64,000 nucleotides of DNA from Lepiota brunneoincarnata (Eukaryota > Basidiomycota > Agaricomycetes > Agaricales > Agaricaceae): assembly GCA_023014365.1 (NCBI GenBank), contig JAEBUN010000001.1, positions 3,410,001 through 3,474,000 on the forward strand, given 5' to 3'. This document shows, piece after piece, positions 33,912 through 43,559 of the stretch. Within the stretch, counting starts at the first letter, position 1. Each line of letters begins with the position of its first letter. The position numbers and the translations under genes are program-made. A model generated the notes under the pieces. The model did no database searches. It was not told the DNA's origin and saw nothing but the letters and a program-made list of their open reading frames with translations.

Positions 33912-34234
33912 GGTGGTAATAGAAAGTGTGTTGAGGGTGGTTGGGGGTAGAACTTGGAAGATGGGGTTGGGTGACACACTAGGAAACTTAAAAAAGTTGA
34001 AGTTTATCTTAGTGGCATCTAAATAAGTGCCCAGCTGTCACAAAATTAATCAACACAAAACATAGTCATCTTTATTTTACAAGTCACAAGTCCTCTAAGT
34101 ATCTATCTAGCAGTCTCAAAAACAGGTATACTACAAATGTCTTATCTGTGGTTTATTCAGGGGATCCTCCTGACTAGACCACAGATAGGACTAAATGAAG
34201 AACAGTAAATACTAATACAATGTTGTATCTATGA

Positions 34235-34413
34235 CATGTGTACTGCAGGCAGGGTAAGGTAGGGGGAACAGCCAGATGGCAGCAGCAGCAGCTGTCTCTA
34301 TGTATTTTCAGAGGTAGGATAAGTCAGTAGAGGGGTGAGGGACTGGGGGTATAGACTTAGCTGCAGGTGGGGTAAATCAGGGGGAGCAGCTGGATGGCAG
34401 CAGCAGCAGCCAT
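34235..34413 (+). repeat. minisatellite units, unit B part 1
   Basis: One and a half units of the ~118 bp repeat, ending GGCAGCAGCAGCAGCCAT where the Copia begins. GCCAT (34409-34413) is the left target site duplication. Confidence 0.8.
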
Positions 34414-34773
34414 TGTAAGAAAGATTAAAAACTCAGCACTCATTTATGATGAGAACTAGTATATATTAAGTACCTGTAAGAAAGATTAAAAACTACATAG
34501 CATTAACATCTGTAGGAATGAGTGGGATAATTTATGGAGCTCACCTCAGCACTCATTTACGATGAGAACTGAGGGAAGTTGTCTTAAATGAAAGGTCTAG
34601 GTTAAGTAGTATCCTACATAGTTGAATGTTCATGTCCAAGAGAGCAATAGCATGGACGGAGTATATTTATGTGGCAAGCAAGGAGGGCCAAGACCGCAGG
34701 GTTGTGTCGCTGTTGGGTCTTGACCCTCATGTTGAGTCCTATGGTCTCAGGGACACATTTGCATGCTCCAACA
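34414..34773 (-). repeat. 3' LTR of Copia, with 61 bp terminal duplication
   Basis: The 299 bp LTR is 34475-34773. The preceding 61 bp begins with the same TGTAAGAAAGATTAAAAACT, skips to CAGCACTCATTTATGATGAG, and ends TATTAAGTACC, so it is a partial, internally deleted LTR copy at the outer edge. The duplication GCCAT lies outside this extra piece, so it arose at or after integration within the element. Confidence 0.85.
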
Positions 34774-34784
34774 CTCCCCCTCAA
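34774..34784 (-). promoter_or_regulatory. Copia polypurine tract
   Basis: On the minus strand TTGAGGGGGAG directly precedes the LTR start TGTTGG. Confidence 0.8.
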
Positions 34785-37700
34785 ACTGTGCTGAGACCAA
34801 GAGCATGTGTGAAGTGCTTGACTTTGGGGGAGGGGAGTGCCTTTGTGAATATATCAGCGACCATATCATCTGTGGGGCAATAAATGAGCCAAATTTTTCC
34901 TTCTTCAATTGTCCAGCAGATAAAATGGTATCTGATGTCAATGTGTTTAGTCCAGGCATGAAACTGGTGGTCTTGAGCAAGCACGATGGTGGATTGGCTA
35001 TCAGAGAAGAGGGTGGTGGGTGCCATGGTGGGAGAGAAGACTTCTGAGACAAAGGAATGAAGCCAGAGGGCTTCCTTAGCAGCATAGGGTAGCAGTGACA
35101 TACTCAGATTCTGTTGTGGATACAGTAACCAGCTCCTGTTTCTTTGCACTCCATGAGACAGCACCTCTGTTGACCAAGGAAAGCAAACCTGGAGGTTGCT
35201 TGGTGATCTTCAGCCATAGATCCATTGGCATTGGTGTATCCTTCAAGGAGGTTTCTGGTGCCACCATAAGTGAGCCAGAGGTTGTGAGTGGTTTTAAGGT
35301 AATGAAAAACCCATTTTATGGCCTCCCAGTGGGCCTCTCCAGGGTTGTGTGAGAAGTGTGAGAAAAGTTGCACAGCATAAGTGATGTCTGGGCAAGTGCC
35401 AAGAGCTGCATACATAAGTGTACCAACAGCTTCACGATAGGGGACATTGGCCATCTGTGCGATCTCAGTTGTGGTCTTGCGACACTGGTTGCTTGTGAGC
35501 CAGATGGATGGGTCCATGGGCAGGGAGGTGGGTTTGGCATCCTCGAGGCCAAAACAGCAGAGAGAGGCATCGATGTAAGCACATTGTGACAGTGACAGTA
35601 TTCCTTCCTCTCTAAGTCTCTTCACCTCAATTCCCAGAAGCCAGTGTATTTCCCCCATGTCCGTCACCTCTACAAATTCACTCACACAGCCCTTTAGCCA
35701 CTCAACAAGTGCAGTTTTTGTCGCTGCAACAGTACAGTCATCCATGTGGATGGCTAGAATGGTCAATTCATGAGGGTCAAGCTTGAAAAGCACACAGGGG
35801 TCGCTCTTGATGCAGGTAAGTCCTGAATTATCCACCAGTATCTTGCAAAGTCTCTGATACCACCGCCAGCCAGATTGTTTGAGCCTGTATAGTGGTTTCT
35901 TCAGCAAACAGACTTTGTAAGGGTGCTCTGGGTCCTTAAAACATGACATTTGGCACATGTAAATGGTCTCCCCTTCCATGAACTTTCCATTTAGGTATGC
36001 CCCTTTGATATCGATTTGGTAAACTTCCATATTTTGAGCAGCTGTGATGGCGAAGATGGTGTGAATGGATGGGAGGCAAGCAACTGGGGCATAGGTGTCA
36101 AAATAGTCAACACCTGGTACCTGTGAGAAGCCTTGGGCTACCAGGCGAGCCTTGTAACATATGATGTTTCCAGCTGCATCCTTTTTTGCTCTGAATACCC
36201 ACTTTGATCCAACAATGTTTGCACCAGGGGGTGCATCTGTGAGCTCCCAGGTATCCATCTCTTTTGACATTTTGATCTCCTCCCTCATTGCTCCCTTCCA
36301 GGATTTTTCATCCACTCTCCCCCTCAATTCTTGCCAGTTTTGAGGTTCTAGAGGCTCTGCAGACTCCATTTTAGGCTGCAAAGCAGTGAACATCTGCCCA
36401 TTCTAGCTCCTTGATGGCAGTAACAGCTCAGCCCTCAAGTATCTCTATAGCTTTCAGGCTAGGTTTGCATACACATGTTGGATACTCAGTAGGGTTTTCA
36501 GCAGCTTGGTGAGGAGGGTCTGGAGGTTGAATTTTGGGGATTTCAGCAGTGGGAGGAGGGACAGGTGGCTGTTCAGGGGGAATCTCACATGTAGGCTTTT
36601 CCTCCCCCTTGAGATTCTTTCTGAACCTGATGTTATGCTCGATTCAGATGGCACCAGTGTCTGGGAACCATACATGCATACCATTGCTTTCATCATCAAA
36701 GCTGAGCCATTGAGCTTTCTTTGTCCAGTCCCCTAATTTGTCTCCACCAGGGTGATGAACCCAACACTCCTCACCCCACTCATGTACTCTCTGCAGGTCT
36801 GGCTACTTTGCAAATACCACTTCAAAAGGGGTCTTGCTATCCATAGCCTTGGTCCCAGTCTGATTCATCAACCACACAACATGTCGTACTCCCCCAGCCC
36901 ACAGGTATTTTGGTAAGTGGGGCTCATGGTTCATTGCGTGAACATGCTCAATGATAGTGCAGTTCTGGTATTCGGCAACACTATTGTGTTGGGGAGTATT
37001 ATGTATGGTGAGCTTGATTTGTGTGCCTCAGGATTTGAGGTGGGACTGAAAATCATCCCCAGTGAACTCCCCACCACAATTGGAATGGAATGTCTTAATG
37101 TGGGCACCAAATTGGGTCTCACACCAAGCCCCAAAACACTTGTAGGCATCAAAGGTATCCAATTTATTTGTGAGAAATTCAACATGGGTCCATCATGAGA
37201 AGTCATTGGTGAAGGTAACATAATATTTCCTTCCCCTTTTTGTCTCAACCTTGGCAGGTCCCCATAAATTGGAGTGGACCTCCTGGGCAAATGATGTAGC
37301 ACATTTACCCTGCTGTTGTTTCGCAATTGGTAGCTAAGTTGATTTTGCAGATACACAAGACTTGCAGAAGAAGTCTACTTCTCCACCCAGTTCCAGCTTC
37401 AATCCTGTCACCATCCCATCCTGTATGAGCTTCCTGACAGCTGCTGGTGCTATGTGGCTGAGGTGGTGGTGTAGCATGTTGAGGGTAAGTGGTTCTCCCA
37501 CAGCATTGGCTTCTGGCTCAACTTCCTTGACTAGGTGATATAAACTGCGCTTGTCCTTGGGGATTTTGGCCATGCATGCACCTCCAGGATCCCGCATGAT
37601 GCATTTGCCATTTCCAAAAGTAGTGGTGAAGCCAGCATCATCAAGGCATCCAATAGAGATTAATGTGTAGCTTGCCTTGGGAGAATAGAGGACTTCATGG

Positions 37701-39043
37701 ATTTGCAGTTGCAGGCTGACAGCTCCATTTGGTACTTCCAGAACCATCTCCCCTTTTCCAGTCACATTAAAGCTCTGTTTATTTGCAGCTCATAGTGGTT
37801 TTGGCTCAATTGCTTGGAAATTTTCGAAAGCATTTCTGTATGGGGATATGTGGCATGATGTCCCAGAGTCTATGATCTCAATGCAAGTTGAGGTGGATGT
37901 TGTTTCTGCCTGTCCAACAATAATTTCATCATTGAATGCCATGCAGAATTCTTCAGCCTCCTCATCCGACTCTAGGAAACACTCCCCCTCGAGGTCTCCA
38001 CACTCCATGCTAATGGCCACCTGGGGAATCCAATCCCCATTGTCATCATCCTCACTGATGATTTTATCTGGCTCTTCAGAGATTTCTCCCACTTCGACAG
38101 CAAGTGATTCATCATCAAAGTCATCCATGGCTATATTTGCAGTGGTAGGCTTTGCAGGTGTCTGTTTGTTTGTCATAGGGGCTGCTCCTTCCCCTTTTCC
38201 TTTTCTCTTTGGACATTCATACTTCCAATGACCACTCTCCCCACAACCGTAACACTTTCCTGGCCTTTTCTTAGGCTTTCCACCTGACTTGCCACCTTCA
38301 ACAATCATTGCTTCATCACCCCCTTCACCCTTTTGCTGACCCCTAATTCGGGTGCGTAAATGCTTCCATTCATCACAGATCATCATGATCAACAGGTCTG
38401 GGTTGATGGTGTTGTTTTGGGTATTGTTGAGGTGGGATTACAGCATGGCTGAAGATAACTGATTGGATGCATAGGTGGAGAGATGGTGAGGTAAGGACTG
38501 AACAATGGTGCTTCGGTAGTCCTCATCACTGATTGGTACCCCTACAGCTGAGAGTTCAGATTGCTTTACACGGAGTTCATTTAGGAACTGGTGGACATCT
38601 CCTTTGTCTTGGCAGTGGGCAGACAGGAATTCATGATGTAGATGTGAATGGGAAAAGGTACTCTTGTATGTGTATTCCATTGTGATTGCATCCCACATGT
38701 CCTTGACTGTAGGCTCATTGTCAACAACTATAAGAGTTGAATATGGGATGTGTTGGGCCAGTAATGACTGTGCAACATTTTCATGTCTTTCCCATTCAAG
38801 GACCTCTGAGGGGGTGCCAAGGATGATGGTTTGCTGTGGAGTAGCAGTAGTGCCAGTGGTTGAGGATAGGGTGGTGGAAGGAGCCAAAATGGTGACAGAG
38901 GGTATGGAAGAAACTGGCCAAGCCTTGCTCCCATCAAAATGGCCCCAGAGGCCCTTTCCCCTAGCAGCTGACCTGAACATCAGTACGAACTGAGCCCAGT
39001 TTGCCCCAGACTGCTCTAACTTGGGAACAGATGAGGGAAGCAT
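34781..39043 (-). pseudogene. Copia Gag-Pol, interrupted
   Basis: A Gag helical domain starts at 39043, then the zinc knuckle CYGCGESGHWKYEC, protease IDSGTSCHISP, and a GAG-pre-integrase HHCC segment (HHHLSHI...CKSC) down to 37334. These lie in one frame with stops at 38438-38440, 37790-37792 and 37334. Integrase fragments (VHSNLWGPAKV, FHSNCGGEF) follow in broken frames to about 36500. Reverse transcriptase and RNase H form an open frame of 429 codons (36393-35104) with catalytic block IHMDDC and RNase H GYTNANGS. A frame change near 35130 precedes the RNase H end (TESEYVTAT, SDSQSTIVLAQ, DIFTKALPSPK). Most lesions fit C-to-T or G-to-A changes. Confidence 0.9.
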
Positions 39044-39122
39044 GTCACTAATGGCATGTGGTTGTAGACATTTTCAGTAAAAGGAGTGAATCAAATTTCT
39101 GTCCAAGAAATTTTAAAAGGCG

Positions 39123-39134
39123 GGGCCCATAACC
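39123..39134 (-). promoter_or_regulatory. Copia primer binding site for a half initiator-tRNA-Met
   Basis: On the minus strand GGTTATGGGCCC follows directly after the 5' LTR. Its complement, GGGCCCATAACC, matches the anticodon stem-loop of eukaryotic initiator tRNA-Met, including the CAT anticodon. Drosophila copia and yeast Ty5 are known to use a cleaved half of this tRNA as primer. Confidence 0.75.
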
Positions 39135-39433
39135 TGTAAGAAAGATTAAAAACTATATAGCATTAACATCTATAGGAATGAGTAAGATAATTTATGGAGC
39201 TCACCTCAGCACTTGTTTATGACAAGAACTGAGGGAAGTTGTCTTAAACAAAAGGTCTAGGTTAAGTAGTATCCTACGTAGTTGAATGTTCATGTCTGAG
39301 AGAGCAATAGCGTGGATGGAGTATATCTACATGGTGAGTAAGGAGGGCTGAGACTGCAGGGTTGTGTTGCTGTTGGGTCTCAACCCTTGTGTTGAGTCCC
39401 ATGGTCTCAGGAACACATTTTCATGCTCCAACA
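39135..39433 (-). repeat. 5' LTR of Copia (299 bp)
   Basis: Same length as the 3' LTR. Differences between the two are almost all C/T or G/A, and several form reciprocal TG and CA pairs at one ancestral CG (for example 34551-34571 against 39211-39231). Confidence 0.9.
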
Positions 39434-39552
39434 GCCATTTCTATGTGTTTTCAGAGGTAGGATAAGTCAGTAGAGGGGTGAGGGACTGGGGGTGTAGACT
39501 TAGCTGCAGGTGGGGTAAGGCAGGGGGAGCAGCCAGATGGCAGTGGCAGCCA
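39434..39552 (+). repeat. minisatellite unit, unit B part 2
   Basis: One unit between the Copia and the LINE, beginning (GCCAT)TTCTATGTG and ending GATGGCAGTGGCAGCCAT at the LINE poly-T. Confidence 0.85.
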
Positions 39553-39733
39553 TTTTTTTTTTTTTTTTAAATCAACAATTTATTACATGAGGCCTGTTAG
39601 CAGTCCATGCCAATGAGTATCTACTACATTGGATTAGCTAAAGAGATGGGGCTGGAGGCCCCATGTGATAAACTATGTATGGCTGCAAAGGGAGGGGGGG
39701 AAGGTGACAAAGAGGTAGAAGAGGGTGGTTAGC

Positions 39734-42700
39734 TCACTCTGGAGGCAGGAGTCCCTTGGGAAGCAGTAGGCTTTGAAGGAAAGGCAAAGGCAGCTGGGTT
39801 GTCTCAGAGAAACTGAAATAAGTCAGAGAGCAGCTGGAAGTGTTGCGCTGAAGGTTGGACTTTGTCCCTGAGAAGTAAAAGCAGTTATAGAGGATGTGGT
39901 CCTGGGTCTCCTGGAGTTCACCACATTGGCATTGGACTGGTTCATCAGGGAAGAACTGCTGGCAGTATTCCCCAATAGGGGCATGGCTGGTAATACAGTG
40001 GGTGAGGCAAGCAGTGAGAGATGGTGGGTTCTTGGTGGTTAAGATGAGCCAAGTTCCATGGTATAGGGATGATGGGGCAAGGGGCTTGTTGTTTTTATCA
40101 AAGATGGTGAGAAATTGGGAGCCATGGTATTTGGATGAAGGCTGCACAGTCCTTCTGCCACTCAGCAGATGCAGTAAGAGAAGCCTGAGCCTGCAGGAAG
40201 TCCAGTGTGGTTGGAGAAGCTGCAGAAGCAGGGAAGCATGCAGATTTGGCCTCATGAGTGACTGAAGCCAAGGCAGGGAGCTGCCATGTGGAGGGGATAG
40301 AGACAAACTTGACTGTTCAGGAGGGAGAAGCTGTCAGTTAGGGGAATAAGGCCTTAATGACTGCCAGAGAGTAAGCCTGTCCAGAGTGGGGGGAGGGATC
40401 AAGGATGGTTTTACAAGAAGGAAAAGAAGAAGAAGAGATAAGGACAGTAATATCTGAAGCATTACCAACAAGAGAGAGAGAAGTACATAAACCACAATGT
40501 AAGGCAAATAAGGCAGCACAGGAGCATCAACCCTGACCAGGGGAGAGAGATACACTAAAAATAGAGGAAGAAGAGAGGGTGATAGCAACTAAGGCTGATG
40601 TGCACAGCCCAGAATTGGGAAGGGGAGAGTGGGTAGAAATGCAAACTAAGGGAGAGAACTGGAAACAAGAGGAGGAGGAAATGATGGTGTCTACCCTACT
40701 GCAAAAGAGCTGAATTTCCACAGGTGTGTGGGACTCAGGAGGAAGAGAGAGAAAGGAAAACCTATCTGAATACAAGTCAAGCAGGCATTGGCCTGGTCTA
40801 CCAACAGAAGGGAAAGGAATCAGAGGGTCAGTAGCCTTGGCAGCCAACCTATCAAAGTCCTGGAGAGCACCACCAGTCTGTCTGCAAATGCCTGGGGTAA
40901 GGAAGGGGATGGCCAGTGGGTGCTTGACTGTGGAGGTAGAGCACTGATCCAGGAGGGAGTGAAGGGCATGAGTGTGGTGAAGCCTGCAAATGCAGAGGGC
41001 AGCCCTATCACACAGTTTGTGAAGATGAAGGTGGAGGGGGATAAGGCCAGCTAGTGTATTGACTCCCCCAATAGGAGAGGTCCTAAATGCACCTGTGATC
41101 CAGAGGCCAGCCCTGCATTGAGCATTTTGGAGCAGAGAGAGGAGGCCCTTCACTCAGGCACCATGGAAGAACCATAAGGAAGAGCCATAAGTCATGATAG
41201 GGACTACACAGGAATGATAGAGGAGACGCTTCTGGTCTGCAGTGAGGCCCTGGGCAGAGTTGCCAAGCATCCCCATAGCATGCACAGTAGTAAGAGCCTT
41301 AGTAGAATAGAACCATACATGGGCATTGAAGGACAGCTGCCTGGTCAAACCAGAAGCCCAGGTATTGCCAGACTGGTTTGGTAGTCAGAGGAGTGTCACC
41401 TGAGAAGGGAGCAAATCCAAGGTCTAAAGGAGGAGCCACATCATTGTGATGGTGGGAAAAGTGGAACACCTCTGTTTTGGAGTGCTCCAGAACCAAGCCA
41501 AGGGAGTCCATCAAGGAGTGAATGACTGCATAAGCCTGGCAGAGAACAGCCAAGTTGTCAGCCCAGTCCTTGTGCTACACAATAAGAAGGCCATCATCCA
41601 CAAAAGAAAGAGCTGTAGCATTAATGTGGTCCATGGAGGAATGATCAAAGAGATGGAGGATAGGAGCCACAATAAGGGCAGAGAGGACAGGAGAGAGTGC
41701 AGAGCCCTGGCCTACACCTACACTAGAAGGATACCACTCAGATTCAGCAGAGCCCCATACAAAGCATGTGTGGCGTTCCACTAAATAAGACTGGAAGAAG
41801 GAGATAAGAGAAGCAGGAAAGCCCATAAGTTGAAGGATTTCCAAGTAGAACCTCATGATTAATGGAGGGGAAGAACTGGGCAATGTCAAATGCCAGTACA
41901 CTGGAGACAAGGCCCTTGGCCCAGCCAGCACAAACTACATGAGTGAGGAAGAGACCAGCATCTTCAGTGGACCTCTGGATGACGCCTCCCAGTTGGTTGG
42001 AGTGGAAGATTCCATTAGACACAGCATCAAACTGCATGCAGTGGGCAATCATCTTCTCAATAAGCTTTCCTAGGGTATTAAGGAGGGCAATTGGGTGGAA
42101 AGACTTGGGAGTGGAGTAGTCATCCTTCCCAGGCTTGGGAATAACTACTGAGTGAGAGCCCTTGAAATACTCAGGCCACCTTCCCTCAGAGATGCAGGCA
42201 TTAGCTAGAGCTAAGAAGAGACCCTCAATCCTGGGATAGAAGACCAAGAGCTTCAGATGCTTCCATGTGATATGGTCAGGACCTGGTGCAAAGTGGTTGG
42301 AGCAGCCCTCCAAAGCCTCATGGAGTTCAGGAATGGCAAATGAGGCCCAAGACAACAAGTCTCTGTCCCAGAGAACAGAAAGAGGTGACAAGTCAACCTA
42401 TCTACCCTCAGCTGAGTTGAAAGCTGCATGGAGGGAGGGGAAGAGATCATCCAAGGAATGGAGGGGGTAGCCTTGGTAAGTCATTGACTCACAGGGAAGC
42501 AGAGAGCAAGGGCATGTCCAGCACATGAGATCCCTTGGGCACAAGTTGGTGGTAGCAATCTCATGGATACGAGCATCAAAGTATATGTGCCTGGCCTCCT
42601 GAGTGCACTGACAGAAGGACTTGTGATCATCATCACTTTTGGTAGCCAGGTAAGAGTGGAGAGTGAGTATGCAATCATCTGTCCACCAGGATTTGGAGCA

Positions 42701-43422
42701 ATGGGTAATGAAGGATGACTTGGAGTGAGTGGCCCAGGCCTGTTCAAAGATTGACCCAATTACATTAGCCACTCTGTCAACCTCACCCTCAACACCAGGC
42801 TGGGGGGGACCAGAAGTGAGCAGGCAGTAGAAATATCACTGATGAAGGCAGTCTCCTCCTCAGAGTCCTGCTTAATGGAGTGCTTAATAATACCAATAGA
42901 TGCAGGAGAAATGGGAAGAGAGAGGGCCAAGGCAGCATGATCAGCAAGATAACATCCCACAGGATGAATGTTATGCCTGAGTGAGGAGTACACACCCAGG
43001 ATGTGGAGAGGGGGTGAGGAGGAAGGGGAGAGAGAAAGAAGGACAATGTCTTGATAGTCCACAAGGTCCCTCCTAAGAGTAGGGCACCAAGGGGAGAGTT
43101 GTTTGTGCACATAGGCTAAGGCCCTTGGATATTGGTAAGACTCCTCCTCCAGGGAGTATGGGTCTCTGTATACCAGTAACCAGTCAGGGTGAATAGGAGG
43201 GCCTACAACAGAAGTACCATCCAGATTGGCAGTAGAGGGAGCATTCCTGACAATATACCAGGGGGGCTCCAGAAGAAATAGAACATCCACAGAATCCCTC
43301 TTTTGTTCAAGAACATCAGCAACATAATTGTAGTTGCAGCTTACATTTTGGCACCAGACATTGAGAGAAGCAAGCTGGGTACAATACTGGGAGGAGGTTG
43401 GAGAGGTCCCTGGTACAACCAT
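39734..43422 (-). pseudogene. LINE ORF2: endonuclease, reverse transcriptase, RNase H region
   Basis: Apurinic-type endonuclease blocks (NVWCQNVSCNYNYVADVL, LFLLEPPWY, HPDWLLVYR) lie at 43380-43100. The middle of the endonuclease, with the catalytic GDFN block and SDH, is mostly missing near 42960, so an internal deletion is likely. Reverse transcriptase follows: SVVIPKPGKDDY, LLNTLGKLIEKMI, NQLGGVIQRSTEDAG, FDIAQFFPSINH, VGVGQGSALSPVLSA and the catalytic FVDDG near 41595. The C-terminal part ends in IGEYCQQFF...CQCG...HILYNC, the zinc-binding tail of Tad-type elements. Frames change near 42395, 41935, 41570, 41345, 40527 and 40310. It is not functional. Confidence 0.88.
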
Positions 43423-43559
43423 AGAAGAGTTGGTAGCAGGGGGAAAGGGGAGAGAAGTTGGTCTAGTAGGGGAAGGGAGAGAGGCCAGAGGGGAGGGGGA
43501 GGGGAGGAAGGCTCAGTCAAAGACTGAGGGAACTATAGGAGTTGTACCAATCATAGAAA

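Larger units (their letters stand above)
34414..39433 (-). mobile_element. Ty1/Copia retrotransposon with both LTRs and TSD GCCAT
   Basis: Complete minus-strand element. LTRs are 34475-34773 and 39135-39433, 299 bp each, with TG...CA ends. The target duplication GCCAT is at 34409-34413 and 39434-39438. An extra 61 bp at 34414-34474 repeats the LTR terminus with an internal deletion. A polypurine tract and a half-tRNA primer site are in place. Coding capacity is lost through scattered stops. Confidence 0.93.

Noticed and set aside
39553..39568. T-run as a transcription terminator
   Set aside because: It is the poly-A tail of the minus-strand LINE next to its target duplication.
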